Assembly (NCBI RefSeq): GCF_963576545.1 | Contig: NC_083658.1 | Span: 10,842,428-10,906,427, forward strand | Direction: 5' to 3' | Origin: Limanda limanda | Lineage: Eukaryota > Chordata > Actinopteri > Pleuronectiformes > Pleuronectidae | Length of the DNA stretch: 64,000 nucleotides | Part shown: positions 1-10,932 of the stretch, piece after piece | How positions within the stretch are numbered: the first letter of the stretch is position 1 | Layout of the letters: the number at the start of each line of letters is the position of its first letter | Notes under the pieces: model-generated | Databases searched by the model: none | Told to the model about the DNA's origin: nothing | The model's input: the letters and a program-made list of their open reading frames with translations, nothing else | Position numbers and translations under genes: made by a program

Positions 1-823
1 CCCAATGAATAAGAAGATTTCTAAAGAGGGCAAGAGGTTGTAGCTACAAAGCCCCAATAACTCAAATTGAGTCGATGCAGGTGCTTCCCCTTCACAATTT
101 CCATGTTACCTTCACCCAGCACTTAAAGCAGATATAACAAAATCTCTTTATCCGAGGTGCTGTCTTCACAAACAAAAGCTCTAATTCAAGCAGGAAATCG
201 CTCTTAATACTGCCCAAGGTTACTTTGACGAGCAAATTGGTTGAGAGAGTTCAGTTTTCAGGATATAAACGCACTAATGGTGGAATATTATGCCTTTGTA
301 GGTAATTCAACTCAGTGCACTAATGTGGGATTTAAGTCTGATAACTGATATCGACAACAAATATGATCTTCAGGTCTTTTTCCAAGGATGGCGGTAATTC
401 ATATTTTGAATTAAACAACTTTAACATTTTAACATTAGGACCTAGTTGTCAGGGTGATGAATGAGAAGGAATGAAAGCAGCACCATTCTCCATGTTACAA
501 GTCGGTGTTTCATCAAATACATTTTCAAGCTGCTATTTTAAGGAGAACAAGTTGCATAGTGTTGCTTTAATGTGCATTTAGGCACGTTTGACATCGCAAC
601 GGAGATGATGCAGACTCGCCTGCGTCAGATAGCCTGTAAGCTAGCTTGCTATATACCTGTGCACAGGATTCTAGAATCCATTACAAAAATATGGTTTAAA
701 CTATTTTAGTTTAAAAGCGTAATGTTATCCTATTGCCTGACAAACGTCCCTTTTTAATCACAATTATTTAGTCCGAAGAAGACTGTAGTTTTGTTTGTTG
801 ATGTTTTTATTGCTATTACTTTC
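1..823. other. No gene recognised; AT-rich unique sequence
   Basis: No exon, RNA gene or named repeat is visible in this stretch. Base composition is AT-rich with short homopolymers. It leads directly into the diverged tandem repeat that follows. Confidence 0.6.
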
Positions 824-975
824 CCTGTCCTTTTTGTTAACAGGAAAAATGGATACTTGATTTTTAATTTATTTTTAGCATCAGCACTTGGCCTGTTCTT
901 GGTTCACAGGAAAAAGGGAAACTTAAATTTAAATTAAAAAAACATTTTTAGTACCTTGCCTGTCCTATGTTTTAA
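824..975. repeat. Diverged tandem repeat, period about 67-68 bp
   Basis: Two successive units begin at 824 and 892 and the start of a third at 959. Each opens with a CCTGTYCTT-like motif. The two full units share, in the same order, ACAGGAAAAA, an A/T-rich block, TTTTTAG and CTTG. I estimate roughly 70 percent identity by eye. It may be a minisatellite remnant or part of an older mobile element, and the orphan hAT-type end lies about 150 bp downstream. Confidence 0.55.
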
Positions 976-1120
976 ATGGACAAACGTATATGCTTTTTTT
1001 TTTTTTAATGAAGTATCGATCTTTATTGTCTTTATTTTCAGTCAGCACATGCCTCGAACAACCTCAAGCTAGGTTTAAAAGCTGTTTGCTAGGTAAGAGC
1101 AATTGAGAATTTGTGTCATT

Positions 1121-1199
1121 CATTATCCGATTAGTCGATTAATCGTTTCAATAATCGATGACTAATCGACTATCAGAATAATCGTTAGTTGCAGCCCTA
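1121..1199 (-). mobile_element. Orphan terminal region of a hAT-like element
   Basis: The segment has repeated ATTAGTCGATTAATCG motifs and ends in GTTGCAGCCCTA. Read on the minus strand it starts TAGGGCTGCAACTAACGATT, the usual start of a common fish hAT-type non-autonomous family. I see no matching opposite end in the upstream 1.1 kb, so the copy is truncated or its other end has decayed. No target-site duplication can be defined. Confidence 0.6.
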
Positions 1200-3594
1200 G
1201 CTGGAATACAAGCAAACCTGCCATCATCAATATGCTGTGGGTCACCATGGCAGCAACATTGTGCATGAGGCTCTTGGTCACAGGGTTGACTCATACAGAC
1301 AGACAACCACACGCTGTATAGAGCACCAACCTCCCCTGAAATCGTCGCTGTCAGCGAGCACAACAGCAGAAAAGTCTGCACGTTAAATCCTGTGCTCCTG
1401 CTGTTTATTTATCCCTACGTGACTGGACATCAGCCCGACTCCGCAGGTATCCTGAAGGTAGGAGCAGACAACCGGACAGAGTGGAATCTCCACGCTGCTC
1501 AGTCAACTGCGGTGGCTGTGGCACCTTGTTATCAAACACTAAAGCCGAGCATGGGTTGTTTTGAGAGCTTTCTCAAAAAGAAAAATACCCTATTCCAACA
1601 ACTCTAACTGAAAACCATTCAGCAAAAGTGTCTTGGATTGAACAGGAGTCATTTGTCTTTTATATGTATTTTGCAAAAGTGTTCATTTGTCCATTTTTGC
1701 ATTATTGCTGGGAGAGAGAAATAAGGACAGCTGGGAAAACTCAAAACTTAGCACCTATAAGAGTTAATAGAAAACAAACTGAACATTATTCAGTTATAAT
1801 AAATTGATTAGTTAATATGTAGAAGCAGACTGTTTGGATGAGGGATTGGACGTTTGCAACCTGAGTATACATGTGTTTGTGTCCTATCCACTAACATGGA
1901 GGAGGTAGGCTTCACGAGGTATACAGCATCCAGCCACCAGGGAGCTGTCAAGAAACTTCACTATTAGGGCAGCTGTCACATCTTCCATCTTTGTGTACAG
2001 TCTATGGTAGAGGCCACTTGAGTTAACATTGTGTTTGCACTACTGTACAATAATCTAGGACACTTATTAAAGAAGCCCACCTTGCTTATTTCTCTGGTTT
2101 CCATTATAACAGCCATGAGTTCTGGATCTTGCTCCATCATTAAATATAAACATAACATACCGAGATTCCCCGCCAGATATATATTACATGACTCGCCTTT
2201 GTGCTTTCATAAACACTGTCATACTGTATGTTCCCTCCTAACCTTCCGTCAAGTCATCTGTGTATTATTCAGGACCTTCGAAATGGATAAAGGAATTATA
2301 GTCATCATACGCACACTGAATCTCAGGAGGATCGCTAAAAGCCACACACTCCAGTGCTTCCTATAGCCACTAGCAAACATTGACACTCTGCTGTGACCTG
2401 TTAAGCAATGCAGCTCTCAGCTCAGGGCAGTGTAGGTCTGTGTGTGTGTGTGTGTACATCTGTACTTGACACTCACCCTGTTAGTGTTACTTTTTATGTG
2501 ATCTGAGACATACCCTATTCTTTCTGTCTCTCCCTGACTCCCTTGCCTTCCCCTGAGGCCATGTGGAGACGGCGTTTGTGCAACTCCGGCTCCACTGTCC
2601 GTGGGCACGTTGAGGGGGCCGCGAGATTCCCCAGTCAGCCACACGAGAATCTCCGGCGTAACGAGCAGACAGCGTTAACACTTCTAGCGCTAATGGATTT
2701 CTGCAGGTCAGGAGCACAGTGGCATTCCCCTGGTCTTAATTCAAACAGGGATTAGCGTGCAGAGGAGGGGAGCAGATGAGGGGCAATCAGGGGAGGAATA
2801 AAGGAGGTGGATGGTGGGATCATAGACAGTTGGGAGGACTGGGAGGCTGTCAGCTGATTTGAGTTTTATTCTGACAAACAATGTTAATGTGGCAGAAATA
2901 ATGAGCTGGAGCAGAGGTGGGAACCATGGGACTGTATGTAATGATGGAGGAAGCTTCTCCACGTCCTCCCACTGTCCAGAAATCAAGCCAGAATATCCAG
3001 ATTTTGGAGCCAGAGTCTGTACAGGAGCGAATGGGGAAAGCCGGATCTTGCAGGATACATGCGCTCCACTAATCACGTGTCAGTCTCAGCTGTCAATCAT
3101 GATGGTTCACCTGGTTTAATAGCATCAAATACCTAATTAAAATCAGACTTAAATATATGTATGTTATATGTTTTTTGAATATCTAGTCTGGCCCATGCCC
3201 CATCCAGTAATATAGTGGAGGCGATTAAGGATTTTAGGGAGCCTCAAAAACTCTTTATCGTTTTCTCTTTAAAACACAAATTCCCAGATCTACCTCTCTT
3301 GCATGCAACCAATTATATTTTATGTATTTTATTTAGTCAGAGCATAGGACCAGATGTTCACGATGTAGACCTTAATATACAGAAATAAAAAAGTCCTGAA
3401 AAAAATACTTTGTCCCACATATTTGCAGAAGCTTCAGTTAACGCCTTAACTAAAACCAACCTACATAGTTGGCCTTATTAAAGTTCATCCCTAATAATAT
3501 CGCAGCATTGGATATACCACCTGCCATATAAAGATTCAGCAAGAGGCCTCATGCTGCTTCATTTGCAACATGTACCCAGATGAACTGAGTTTCA
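1200..3594. other. No gene recognised
   Basis: About 2.4 kb without a supported gene. Short reading frames occur on both strands at the same places and show no domain or family signature. Around 2540-2700 the sequence is GC-richer than its surroundings, but I see no splice-bounded conserved frame. Confidence 0.55.
2439..2455. repeat. Short (TG)n microsatellite
   Basis: About eight uninterrupted TG units. Confidence 0.9.
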
Positions 3595-3618
3595 CCCCCC
3601 CCCCCCCCCCCCCCCCCC
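3595..3618. repeat. Poly(C) tract of 24
   Basis: An uninterrupted run of 24 C on the plus strand, followed by GCCGCC. It makes both strands look proline- or glycine-rich in translation, which is an artefact. The length is liable to sequencing or assembly error. Confidence 0.9.
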
Positions 3619-4939
3619 GCCGCCACTGTAACATAGAGCCTGCTGGAACTATCACTCTCCCAGAAAAACACCTTTTGTGTACTTTACCCGCAGAGGTTCG
3701 CCCGTATCCACTGAGAAAATGCATGTTAAGTAGGATTATTCACATTTGTTTGTCATGATTGCCGAAAAATACAACGTTGAAATGTCTACAGTTTTCTGTT
3801 GTGTTATAATCCAGTGTAATACCTCGAAAGGGTCATGCCTCTAGCCCTGAAGTAAAAGCTGCGGTTTAACCTGCGAAAAACAAAGCTCCTGTAAATGAGA
3901 ATGAGCTTTGAGTCAACACGTGCTTTTACATGAATGCGTTAGCTCCCGGTTCTCTCCATTAAAGCTGCTCCTCAGTGCTTTGCCTCAAGAATATTGACCA
4001 TCTCTCATTGTCTCCTCTCTGCCACAGCTGTCTCCCGCCCTGACTGTCACTTTGTGCCAATGCCGGCCACGTGTGCCTCTTATCTCTAACTTACATCTCT
4101 TTCCTTCTCCAGACTGAAGGCGAGCAATTCCTGAGAGTAAGTCAGTTGATAATATTGTCGCTGCCGGGTCAATCACGCACAAAGAGAGATGGTTAAATCA
4201 CAAGTCTTATTAATGTGTGAACTGTTCTAGGCTGCAGAGGCGAGAGCGTTTAGGAGGAACTTACTGATTCGTGTGTTTACGGCGTGCGTGCTATATTTAC
4301 TCCCACAAACGCGGACGAGCACGGCTAAATGAGGTGGATGGAACCCTGGGAGTGGGGGGGGGGGATGCTGCCGCTATCGTGCCCACATTTTGTTGCTGAT
4401 AAAATTATTCAGCACAAATTGTTGATGTCTCGGATAATTGCACGTTTCCATGGACACAGTGCCACTGAATACAGCCTGCTCTCAGAGTAGATATGGGAGA
4501 AACCGGGGGGGGTTAGGCGTTGGTGAGATTAAAACAGGCGAGGACACGGGGAAACTTTGCTCAGTTGACGGAGGCTATCACAGGGAATGCTGCTCCAGAA
4601 GAGCAAGTTTAGCAACTGTACAGAGGCGCCACAGGGAGTCTTTAACTGTTTCATTGCCCCAGCAAAGCATGAGCTGACTTCAGACATGCACTGGACTCCA
4701 CAGTTCATTTATTTTATAAATTTAAATGATAGAATTTAAGGTCCTGCCTTATAATATTGGTATCATAGCAAGGAATAGCACTATGATCTGTTTTGCCTTT
4801 TGCTGACAGGGTATAAATAAATTAGCAGGCAAAATTAGCGATAATACAAATAAATTTAAAAAAAACATTTATTTTAGGAATTGATAGATATGAAGTACAG
4901 TTAAAGGCAAGGGGTAGTGATGGAGAAAGATAAAGTCAA
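3619..4939. other. No gene recognised
   Basis: Unique-looking sequence with an 11-base G run at 4354-4364. Short reading frames near 3985-4182 and 4438-4677 lack recognisable domains and I do not call them genes. Confidence 0.5.
4354..4364. repeat. Poly(G) tract of 11
   Basis: Eleven consecutive G on the plus strand. Confidence 0.9.
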
Positions 4940-5087
4940 GTCTTTCATTCTCACTTTCCACCTTTTAACTATGAACTGAACTAGTTCAGAATTTAAATGG
5001 TGAACTATGAACGTGAACTATTCATGTTTACTTGTATGGACTGAACTTTGAACTAGTTCATGAGAGGTTTGAAATTGCACAACACTG
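4940..5087 (-). mobile_element. Fragment of a MITE-like fish repeat with GAACTAGTTC palindromes
   Basis: The 12 bp palindrome TGAACTAGTTCA occurs twice, at 4977-4988 and 5049-5060, separated by variants of GAACTATGAACGTGAACT. The right edge ends in TTGCACAACACTG, which read in reverse is a CAGTGTTGTGCAA terminus of the kind seen in hAT-like fish elements. I cannot find a matching left terminus, so this looks like one half of an element. Assignment to hAT is inference from the terminal motif only. Confidence 0.5.
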
Positions 5088-6284
5088 TAGAAGACACAGA
5101 TGAAGATGTCAAGAGAGTTTGTGGTGGTAAGAGCTGATAACTATGTGGGGGTGATGTCATTATGATCATGTGATCTCTGCAGCAGAGTTAATACGTAACT
5201 TCCTGTCTCTGTCTGCTAAACTACGCTTCTTCACCTCTCCCCTGAATAATGCAGAGGATTCGGATCCAGAAAAGGGAAATAATTGTTCTGTACAATATAA
5301 ACTTGCAGTATATAGACAAGTTTGCAAATCGATATCGTTGGCCAACCCAAATATAGGTCAGGCTCTATCGCACAGCTAATGTTTAAAATTAAATTGCCTT
5401 TTATATACTATGAGTTACTTTGAGTGGAATAAGCGGAGTAGAGTTGCTTTTAAGCATTTTTAGGATATTAGTAACTTTATGACAAATCTCGAATACGTCA
5501 ACTTGAGGAGCAAGGAGGTCTTAGGGACTGTGATGAGCTGCTGTAGACTTCAACACAAACATCCAATCACATTGGATTTTGGTACATGCATGCCAGCAGT
5601 GTTTTTGCATCCACAGAAGAGTGCAATAATAAATATGTGCTGATCCTCCCGCTCATTATTTCTGTTTTTTATTTTACCACATCCCCCAGTGCAATATTTA
5701 GAATTGATCCGCTGACAGAAGATGTGCAGCAAATGTTGAAAGCTCTGTGCAAAACTACCGTGACCTCGGGGATAAATACAACACATTGTCTGCTACTGCT
5801 TCACAATAAAAGTCTCCATTAAAAGGATTATAGTAGGAATCAAAACCAAAAAGAGAGCCCTCGGTTCTCTGTGATGAAAACTGACCACAAAAAGACAACT
5901 AAATCAACGTGGACCTCCACCAGAAGATCGATTGTGATTTAAAGTATGCAGTATGTGAAGTGCAAACAAAAACACAACCTGCCTCTAAGGATTCAGCACC
6001 TGTAAAGCATACTGAAGTACTACTGCGAGTCAACAATCACACTCCCAACTGTGTGCGAGTGTACTAGGATTGCTGAATTATGAAGTATATTTTGCTTTTC
6101 AACGTTTACCAAGAGGGAATGTACAATAGACGGACAAAAGAGGACGGGTAAAGTTTTTCTTCAGCCATCAAAGTTGAAACATAAAAAAAAACTACTGTAC
6201 AGTATAGTTAGTTGCAAAGTAGACATGGACATAACAGGAGCTCCATGAAATCTCTGTACAAAACAATTTCTCACATATGCCACT
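5088..6284. other. No gene recognised
   Basis: Unique AT-rich sequence. The overlapping frames on both strands around 5550-5820 cannot both be real, and neither has a recognisable motif. Confidence 0.5.
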
Positions 6285-6612
6285 AAATATTCAGTGTGTG
6301 AGATTTAGGTAAGAGGGATCTATTGCAGACATTGTATATAAAATAATCCTGATGATGTTTTATTTACCCTAGAATTGTTCCTTTATATTTAAATAATATA
6401 TATTTAAATAAGGAGCCTCTACGGAGGCCACCATGGTTTTCACAGTAGCCCAGACTGGACAAACTAAACACCTTTTGAGTTTTTATGACAACTGAAGTCT
6501 ACCAAAGGTCCTCTTTCATGCTTTGAAGGGGAGGCTGAGGTGAGGGGTATTCAGCTGCAAACATGCAACTTCACCACTAGGTGACACTAAATTCTACACA
6601 CTGAACCTTTAA
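6285..6612. mobile_element. MITE-like dispersed repeat with inverted ends, about 320 bp
   Basis: The left edge reads TTCAGTGTGTGAGATTTAG (from 6290). The right edge reads CTAAATTCTACACACTGAA (to 6605), an imperfect inverted match. The interior has no coding potential. Its text, including a segment near 6430-6480 around CCAGACTGGACAAACTAAAC, matches my memory of a repeat seen in many teleost genomes. The superfamily is not clear and no target duplication is evident. The inverted ends and lack of coding sequence support a non-autonomous DNA transposon. Confidence 0.6.
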
Positions 6613-9099
6613 TATTGAATGTTTATTCAGATCCTGTAACCTGCATTTGAAGAGATAGTTTTTTCACATTAAAAATACAGTCTACAAACCTACACAGATC
6701 GTATATCTCATTAATGTATGTTCTACTCCACTTAAACTTAAGACAAATGTATGATTTAAGGTCAGTATTGCAATATTCTATTGTACAGATTATAAATCAA
6801 ACTTGTCTTCATGTCAACATGCAGTTTGGAAGCCTGACACTCTGCCAAACGGTTTATACACTTCCCTGCCAAGCAGCATCACTAAAGGGTGTTCGAGGCA
6901 AAAAATCTGCACGCGCGTATGAGAATCTAAACAGCAGCAATATGGTTGAAAGGACAGAATTGAACGTGGTTTATTAAGTGGAGAAGAAGAGAGTAGGACG
7001 GAGAGAGCAAGGAGATGGGTCTCTGAGCACAGCTAGTTAGCTCTAAATGCATCAAGAGGCCCTCCTCTTGACTCAGGCGGTAAATTAAGGGGCAGGGCCC
7101 ATTTTCCTCAGTGGGAGCCTTAACAGGAATCCATTCATGCGTGGAACTGAGCGGCCTGATGGGTTTCCAGCCTCAAACTGTCAAAGCACTTCTGTGCAAT
7201 GCAAGTTCGACTGAGGGGGGAAACGTACAAGGGCGCCAGAAAACTGACCCTCTGTCAGAGGAGGAGGAAGCGTTCGTCTGTCTTTGTGCGTTCGTCAGTC
7301 TTTCCCCTCCTCCCCCCAAAAAAGTGGAACACTCGGGGAAGGTGGCAGCATTGACCAGAAGTGATAAAGATGGCAGCTCACATGGCAAACATGTATCATC
7401 CCCTCACATCCATCATCCGAGGCTCCAGAAGCTAAACACCCCGGGTTTGTCTGTGTAATTTCACAGTGCTTGATGAATCTAATAATGATGGGAGAACAAT
7501 CCCATAAAATCTGATTGCGTTTCTCTTATGAGTTCCATTGGCGGTGAACGTATCCAACAGCTGGGGCCCGTCGAATGAAACCTGCAAGGACTCATTTGTG
7601 CGGAATATCAATTCGATGCTCAAATGCGTTTCTGAAAGTAGCGGCAATTAAGAGGCTAATTATCGAGGCCGTGGAGAACATTCTAATCAGGGGGAGAGAG
7701 CTTAAGTGAAATAGTGTGCTGAGTCAGGGTCAGCGTCAGTGAGGGAAATGTCTTCCGATTGTTGCGTCAAGGATTTGAGCATTGTCCAAAACTTGTGAAG
7801 GTACTTTATAAAACTAAACCCACATAAACGTAGAGTATGCATCCAAGATTTTAAGAATACACTGGACAGAATGGTGCTTTAAGCTTTGTATGATGGTCAA
7901 GTGGGATTTTTAGTGCTACTTTACAAAAGCCAATGCACTAAACAGAAGATATAGCCAAGGCTAAATGGAACATCAATAACTTTGTAGGAATTAGGTCCAA
8001 ATATTGGACACATTAAAAATTTGGACGAACAATCGGGGGATCAACAATGTCAGGTAGCATCATCAGGGAACAATGATTGCCTGGAACAAATTAAAATCCA
8101 TTAAGTAGCTGTTTAACTCAAACTCTGGCACTAGGTTTACAACAAAGTCATCAAGTCTACAATCATTCTAGTTGGCTGAATCTGGTTGGAGTATTACATT
8201 TGTTACTGAAATTAACATTTGGAGCTGGAAGATTGTCTGCAAACTGTAGGCCTCTGTACTTTCCCCAAACACATTTCAATTTTGAACGACAAAAGGACTC
8301 TCCATCTTCAGTTCTGGGCAGATAGAAACTAAATCAAACATGCCGAGGGATGGGGATAGAGTCAGAGAATTGCTGCAAATAGTTATTAGGCAGATAGTTT
8401 ATTCAGTATTTAATAGAATCTGGTTCCCTGCATTGATTAGTTTTCAGTTCCCTGGACTCCATGACTCTCTTATTAACGGTGTTGATTCCGTTTGATCTGC
8501 TGCCAAATGATACTGGGGCAAGGTGACAAGTCTAGTTTGGGGGGGTGCAGGAGGCATATATTCTTTATAGATTCAACAAAAACAATTGACCATTCCTGGC
8601 AATGCACCAGGACTTAGATACAATGCAAACATGGTGTGGACCTCAAGGGGGAAATGGAAATGTTATTCCTTATCAGGTTTAATTCAAGTCTGAAACTATG
8701 GGATGTATACAGACCTTATGTAAATTTGTCTCATGAGGTCTAACAATGATATTTTTTTACATATTTATGACACAGATACATTTATGTATTCATACATATC
8801 GTCTCCAGACTTGCTATGTTGTTACAGTCACTCCAGGCTAAATATACTAGGCTTAACGTACATATGTTTTGTCTGTAATTTACTTTATCTCATTTTTCAT
8901 AAAGGTGACAAACCCTGGAGAAATACTTAAACATGAGCATTGGTTTTATGCCGTGTTGTATCGGTTTCATTTTGCTTCGCAAACATGGGTACTCAGCTAT
9001 CAGATGTCCACATCCATCTATTCATTATGTCATTATCATCCCTGGGAGACTCGCGCTAGCTACCTTGGATTACATTCGCTGTCCAAATAAACCCAGCTG
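6613..9099. other. No gene recognised
   Basis: About 2.5 kb of apparently unique sequence. A homeodomain-type AATTA/TAATTA cluster is seen near 7640-7700, but such motifs are common. No reading frame shows a protein family. Confidence 0.5.
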
Positions 9100-9372
9100 C
9101 ATTGAGGGCGGCTGTGGCTGAGGGGGTAGAGTGGTCGTCCTCCAACCTGAAGATCGGCGGTTCGATCCCCAGCTTGAACCATCTGCATGCCGAAGTGTCC
9201 CTGGGCAAGATGCTGAACCCTGAATGGCCCCCCATAGAATAACAAAGTGCTGCAAGTAGATGCACTGTATGAATGTGTGTGTGAATGGGTGAATGTGAAA
9301 CTGTACTGTAAAGCGCTTTGAGTGGTCATCATCAGACTAGAAAAGCGCTATATAAATACAAATCCATTTTAC
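9100..9372 (+). mobile_element. tRNA-derived SINE, first copy of a head-to-tail dimer
   Basis: The head carries an RNA polymerase III A box (TGGCTGAGGGGGTAGAGTGG near 9116) and a B box (GGTTCGATCCCC near 9160), as expected for a tRNA-derived promoter. The body contains CTGGGCAAGATGCTGAACCC, a GTGTGTGTGAATGGGTGAATG stretch, and the 3' signature TAAAGCGCTTTGAGTGGTC followed by AAAAGCGCTATATAAATACA. This structure is typical of a widespread acanthomorph SINE. A second, very similar copy starts at 9373 with the same CATTGAGGGCGG junction. It is unlikely to be a functional tRNA gene because cloverleaf pairing is poor. Confidence 0.88.
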
Positions 9373-9650
9373 CATTGAGGGCGGCTGTGGCTGAGGGGTA
9401 GAGTGGTCGTTCTCCAACCTGAAGATCGGCGGTTCGATCCCCAGTCTGAACCATCTGCATGCCGAAGTGTCCTTGGGCAAGATGCTGAACCCTCAATAGC
9501 CCCCCATAGAATAACAAAGTGCTGCAAGTAGATGCACTGTATGAATGTGTGTGTGAATGGGTGAATGTGAAACTTTGAGTGCACTTTGAGTGGTCTTCAT
9601 CAGACTACAAAAGCGCTATATAAATACAAATCCATTTACCATTTACCATT
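9373..9650 (+). mobile_element. tRNA-derived SINE, second copy of the dimer
   Basis: Nearly the same sequence as the copy immediately upstream, with the same A box, B box and 3' signature. It differs by a lost G in the A-box run and by a small rearrangement where the first copy reads CTGTACTGTAAAGCGC. The tail ends in ATTTACCATTTACCATT, a short repeated tail. The shared flanking CATTGA at both unit starts fits duplication by unequal exchange, or insertion of one copy into the tail of the other. Confidence 0.87.
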
Positions 9651-10489
9651 TTTCCGAATAGGAGACACGTATTTCAAGCATGTTAGACTTATTCTCAGTG
9701 TTTAGACCAAATTAAATGGAGTTAAAAATATGAATCGAAATAGAGTATGTCCTCCTCCCCATAGTAATGACACAGCTTCATGACACTGCTTGGCTAGGTT
9801 TGTCCCTGTCGTCCATAGCGCCCTGTCTCTGTGTGTGTCCATCCACTGTGGAAGGTAAACTCACTTGTGTCCTTACTTCAAGTCAGTTCTGTGTGTTTTA
9901 TTTCACCCACCTGATCCTTCGTCTCCCTGCGCTCTAGCCCTCCACGCCAGCCACAACTCAACATCTTCCCACTCACCTGCCGATCCACTCCTGCCATGCC
10001 GTGTCCACTCGCAGCCTCCTGCCACTTCACACCTCCTCCGGATATCCAGAGCCCTCAACTTGAGTCCAGATCCAATAAATCCATCCACAAGCTCTTATCA
10101 AGTGTCTCCGTGTCTGAGGAATCCATACCCAGACAATCCCACTCCTTAGAGACAGGCTAAGGAGCTAGGACATCCGTGGGGAGCACAGAGCAGGGCCGCC
10201 ACTCCGACCCAGTGGGGCCGGTCCACACATCTAATTAGAATCCTTTGCTGCTTTGCAAACTGGCAGTAGACCACTGGGTGGACCCAGTATGGCAGAAAAT
10301 AAATGTGGAACAATGTTCACAGGGCGGGGTTTGGGATGTGTCAACATTAGAGCCCCACTTCTTTCCTAATCAAGTGTTTCAAACTTATTGTATTTATTCT
10401 AACTATTTCAAATATAATTGGAATGACAAGAAAAGTGATTATCATGATGTTTGGCCTGAAATATTGTGGTATGCATAGCAAATTTACAT
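9651..10489. other. No gene; possible CT-rich retroelement fragment near 9880-10150
   Basis: The 9880-10150 interval is C/T-rich with CCATGCCGTGTCC-type phrases and an AATAAA at about 10073, followed by GTGTCTCCGTGTCTGAGGA. Fish LTR and LINE 3' regions often look like this, but I see no defined ends, so the call is weak. The rest of the stretch has nothing recognisable. Confidence 0.3.
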
Positions 10490-10932
10490 CCAGGACATGG
10501 TCAAACACTATACACCAGCACGTTCACTCCGCTCTGCTTCAGCTAAACGACTCGTTGCTCCTTCACTGCGAGCTAAACACTCATCAAAATCACGACTGTT
10601 TGCTGTCCTAGCTCCTAAATGGTGGAATGAGCTCCCACTCGACATCCGGACATCTGAAAGTTTACACATCTTTCGCCGAAAACTAAAAACACACCTCTTC
10701 CGACTGTACCTTGAATAAAAAAAAAAAAAAACACACTTACCACTTTTGAAACTAACACTTTGGTAGCACTAAAATGGCACTTACTTATAGCACTTTGTAG
10801 TTTTGCTTTATTTCGAAGAAATTTTACTGTCTTGATTCTTGTTGTTCTTGGTTTGTACCCTCAGGGTTGAATGCACTTATTGTAAGTCGCTTTGGATAAA
10901 AGCGTCAACTAAATGAAATGTAATGTAATGTA
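10490..10932 (+). mobile_element. 5'-truncated L2-type LINE with complete 3' end
   Basis: The copy begins inside the C-terminal part of ORF2 and runs through the 3' untranslated region. It ends in the L2-like signature TTGTAAGTCGCTTTGGATAA followed by AAGCGTC..CTAAATGAAATG and a short TGTAATGTAATGTAA tail. An A-rich stretch follows the stop codon. Severe 5' truncation is normal for target-primed reverse transcription. No clear target duplication is seen. The named 3' signature makes this one of the firmer repeat calls in the window. Confidence 0.88.
10497..10718 (+). pseudogene. L2-type LINE ORF2, C-terminal remnant (73 codons)
   Basis: This uninterrupted frame encodes the extreme C-terminus of an L2/CR1-clade ORF2 protein (endonuclease plus reverse transcriptase in the intact protein). 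Diagnostic phrases are YTPARSLRSAS near the start, APKWWNELPLDIR in the middle and FRRKLKTHLFRLYL at the end, matching the family pattern of a SLRS block, a WNxLP block and a KTHLF block. The endonuclease and catalytic palm domains are absent because the copy is 5'-truncated, so it has no enzymatic function. The frame is unbroken, which suggests a fairly recent insertion compared with the relic near 14.1 kb. The first ATG is fortuitous, since homology begins at the truncation point. Confidence 0.85.

Noticed and set aside
3536..3758. Proline-rich and glycine-rich frames
   Set aside because: Translations of the 24-base poly(C) tract on the two strands.
9106..9175. Functional tRNA gene
   Set aside because: A and B boxes are present, but the arms do not pair into a proper cloverleaf, the segment continues into a SINE body, and it recurs at 9379 and 57.7 kb.
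9056..9584. Several overlapping minus-strand frames of 61-90 codons
   Set aside because: Antisense translations of the SINE dimer.
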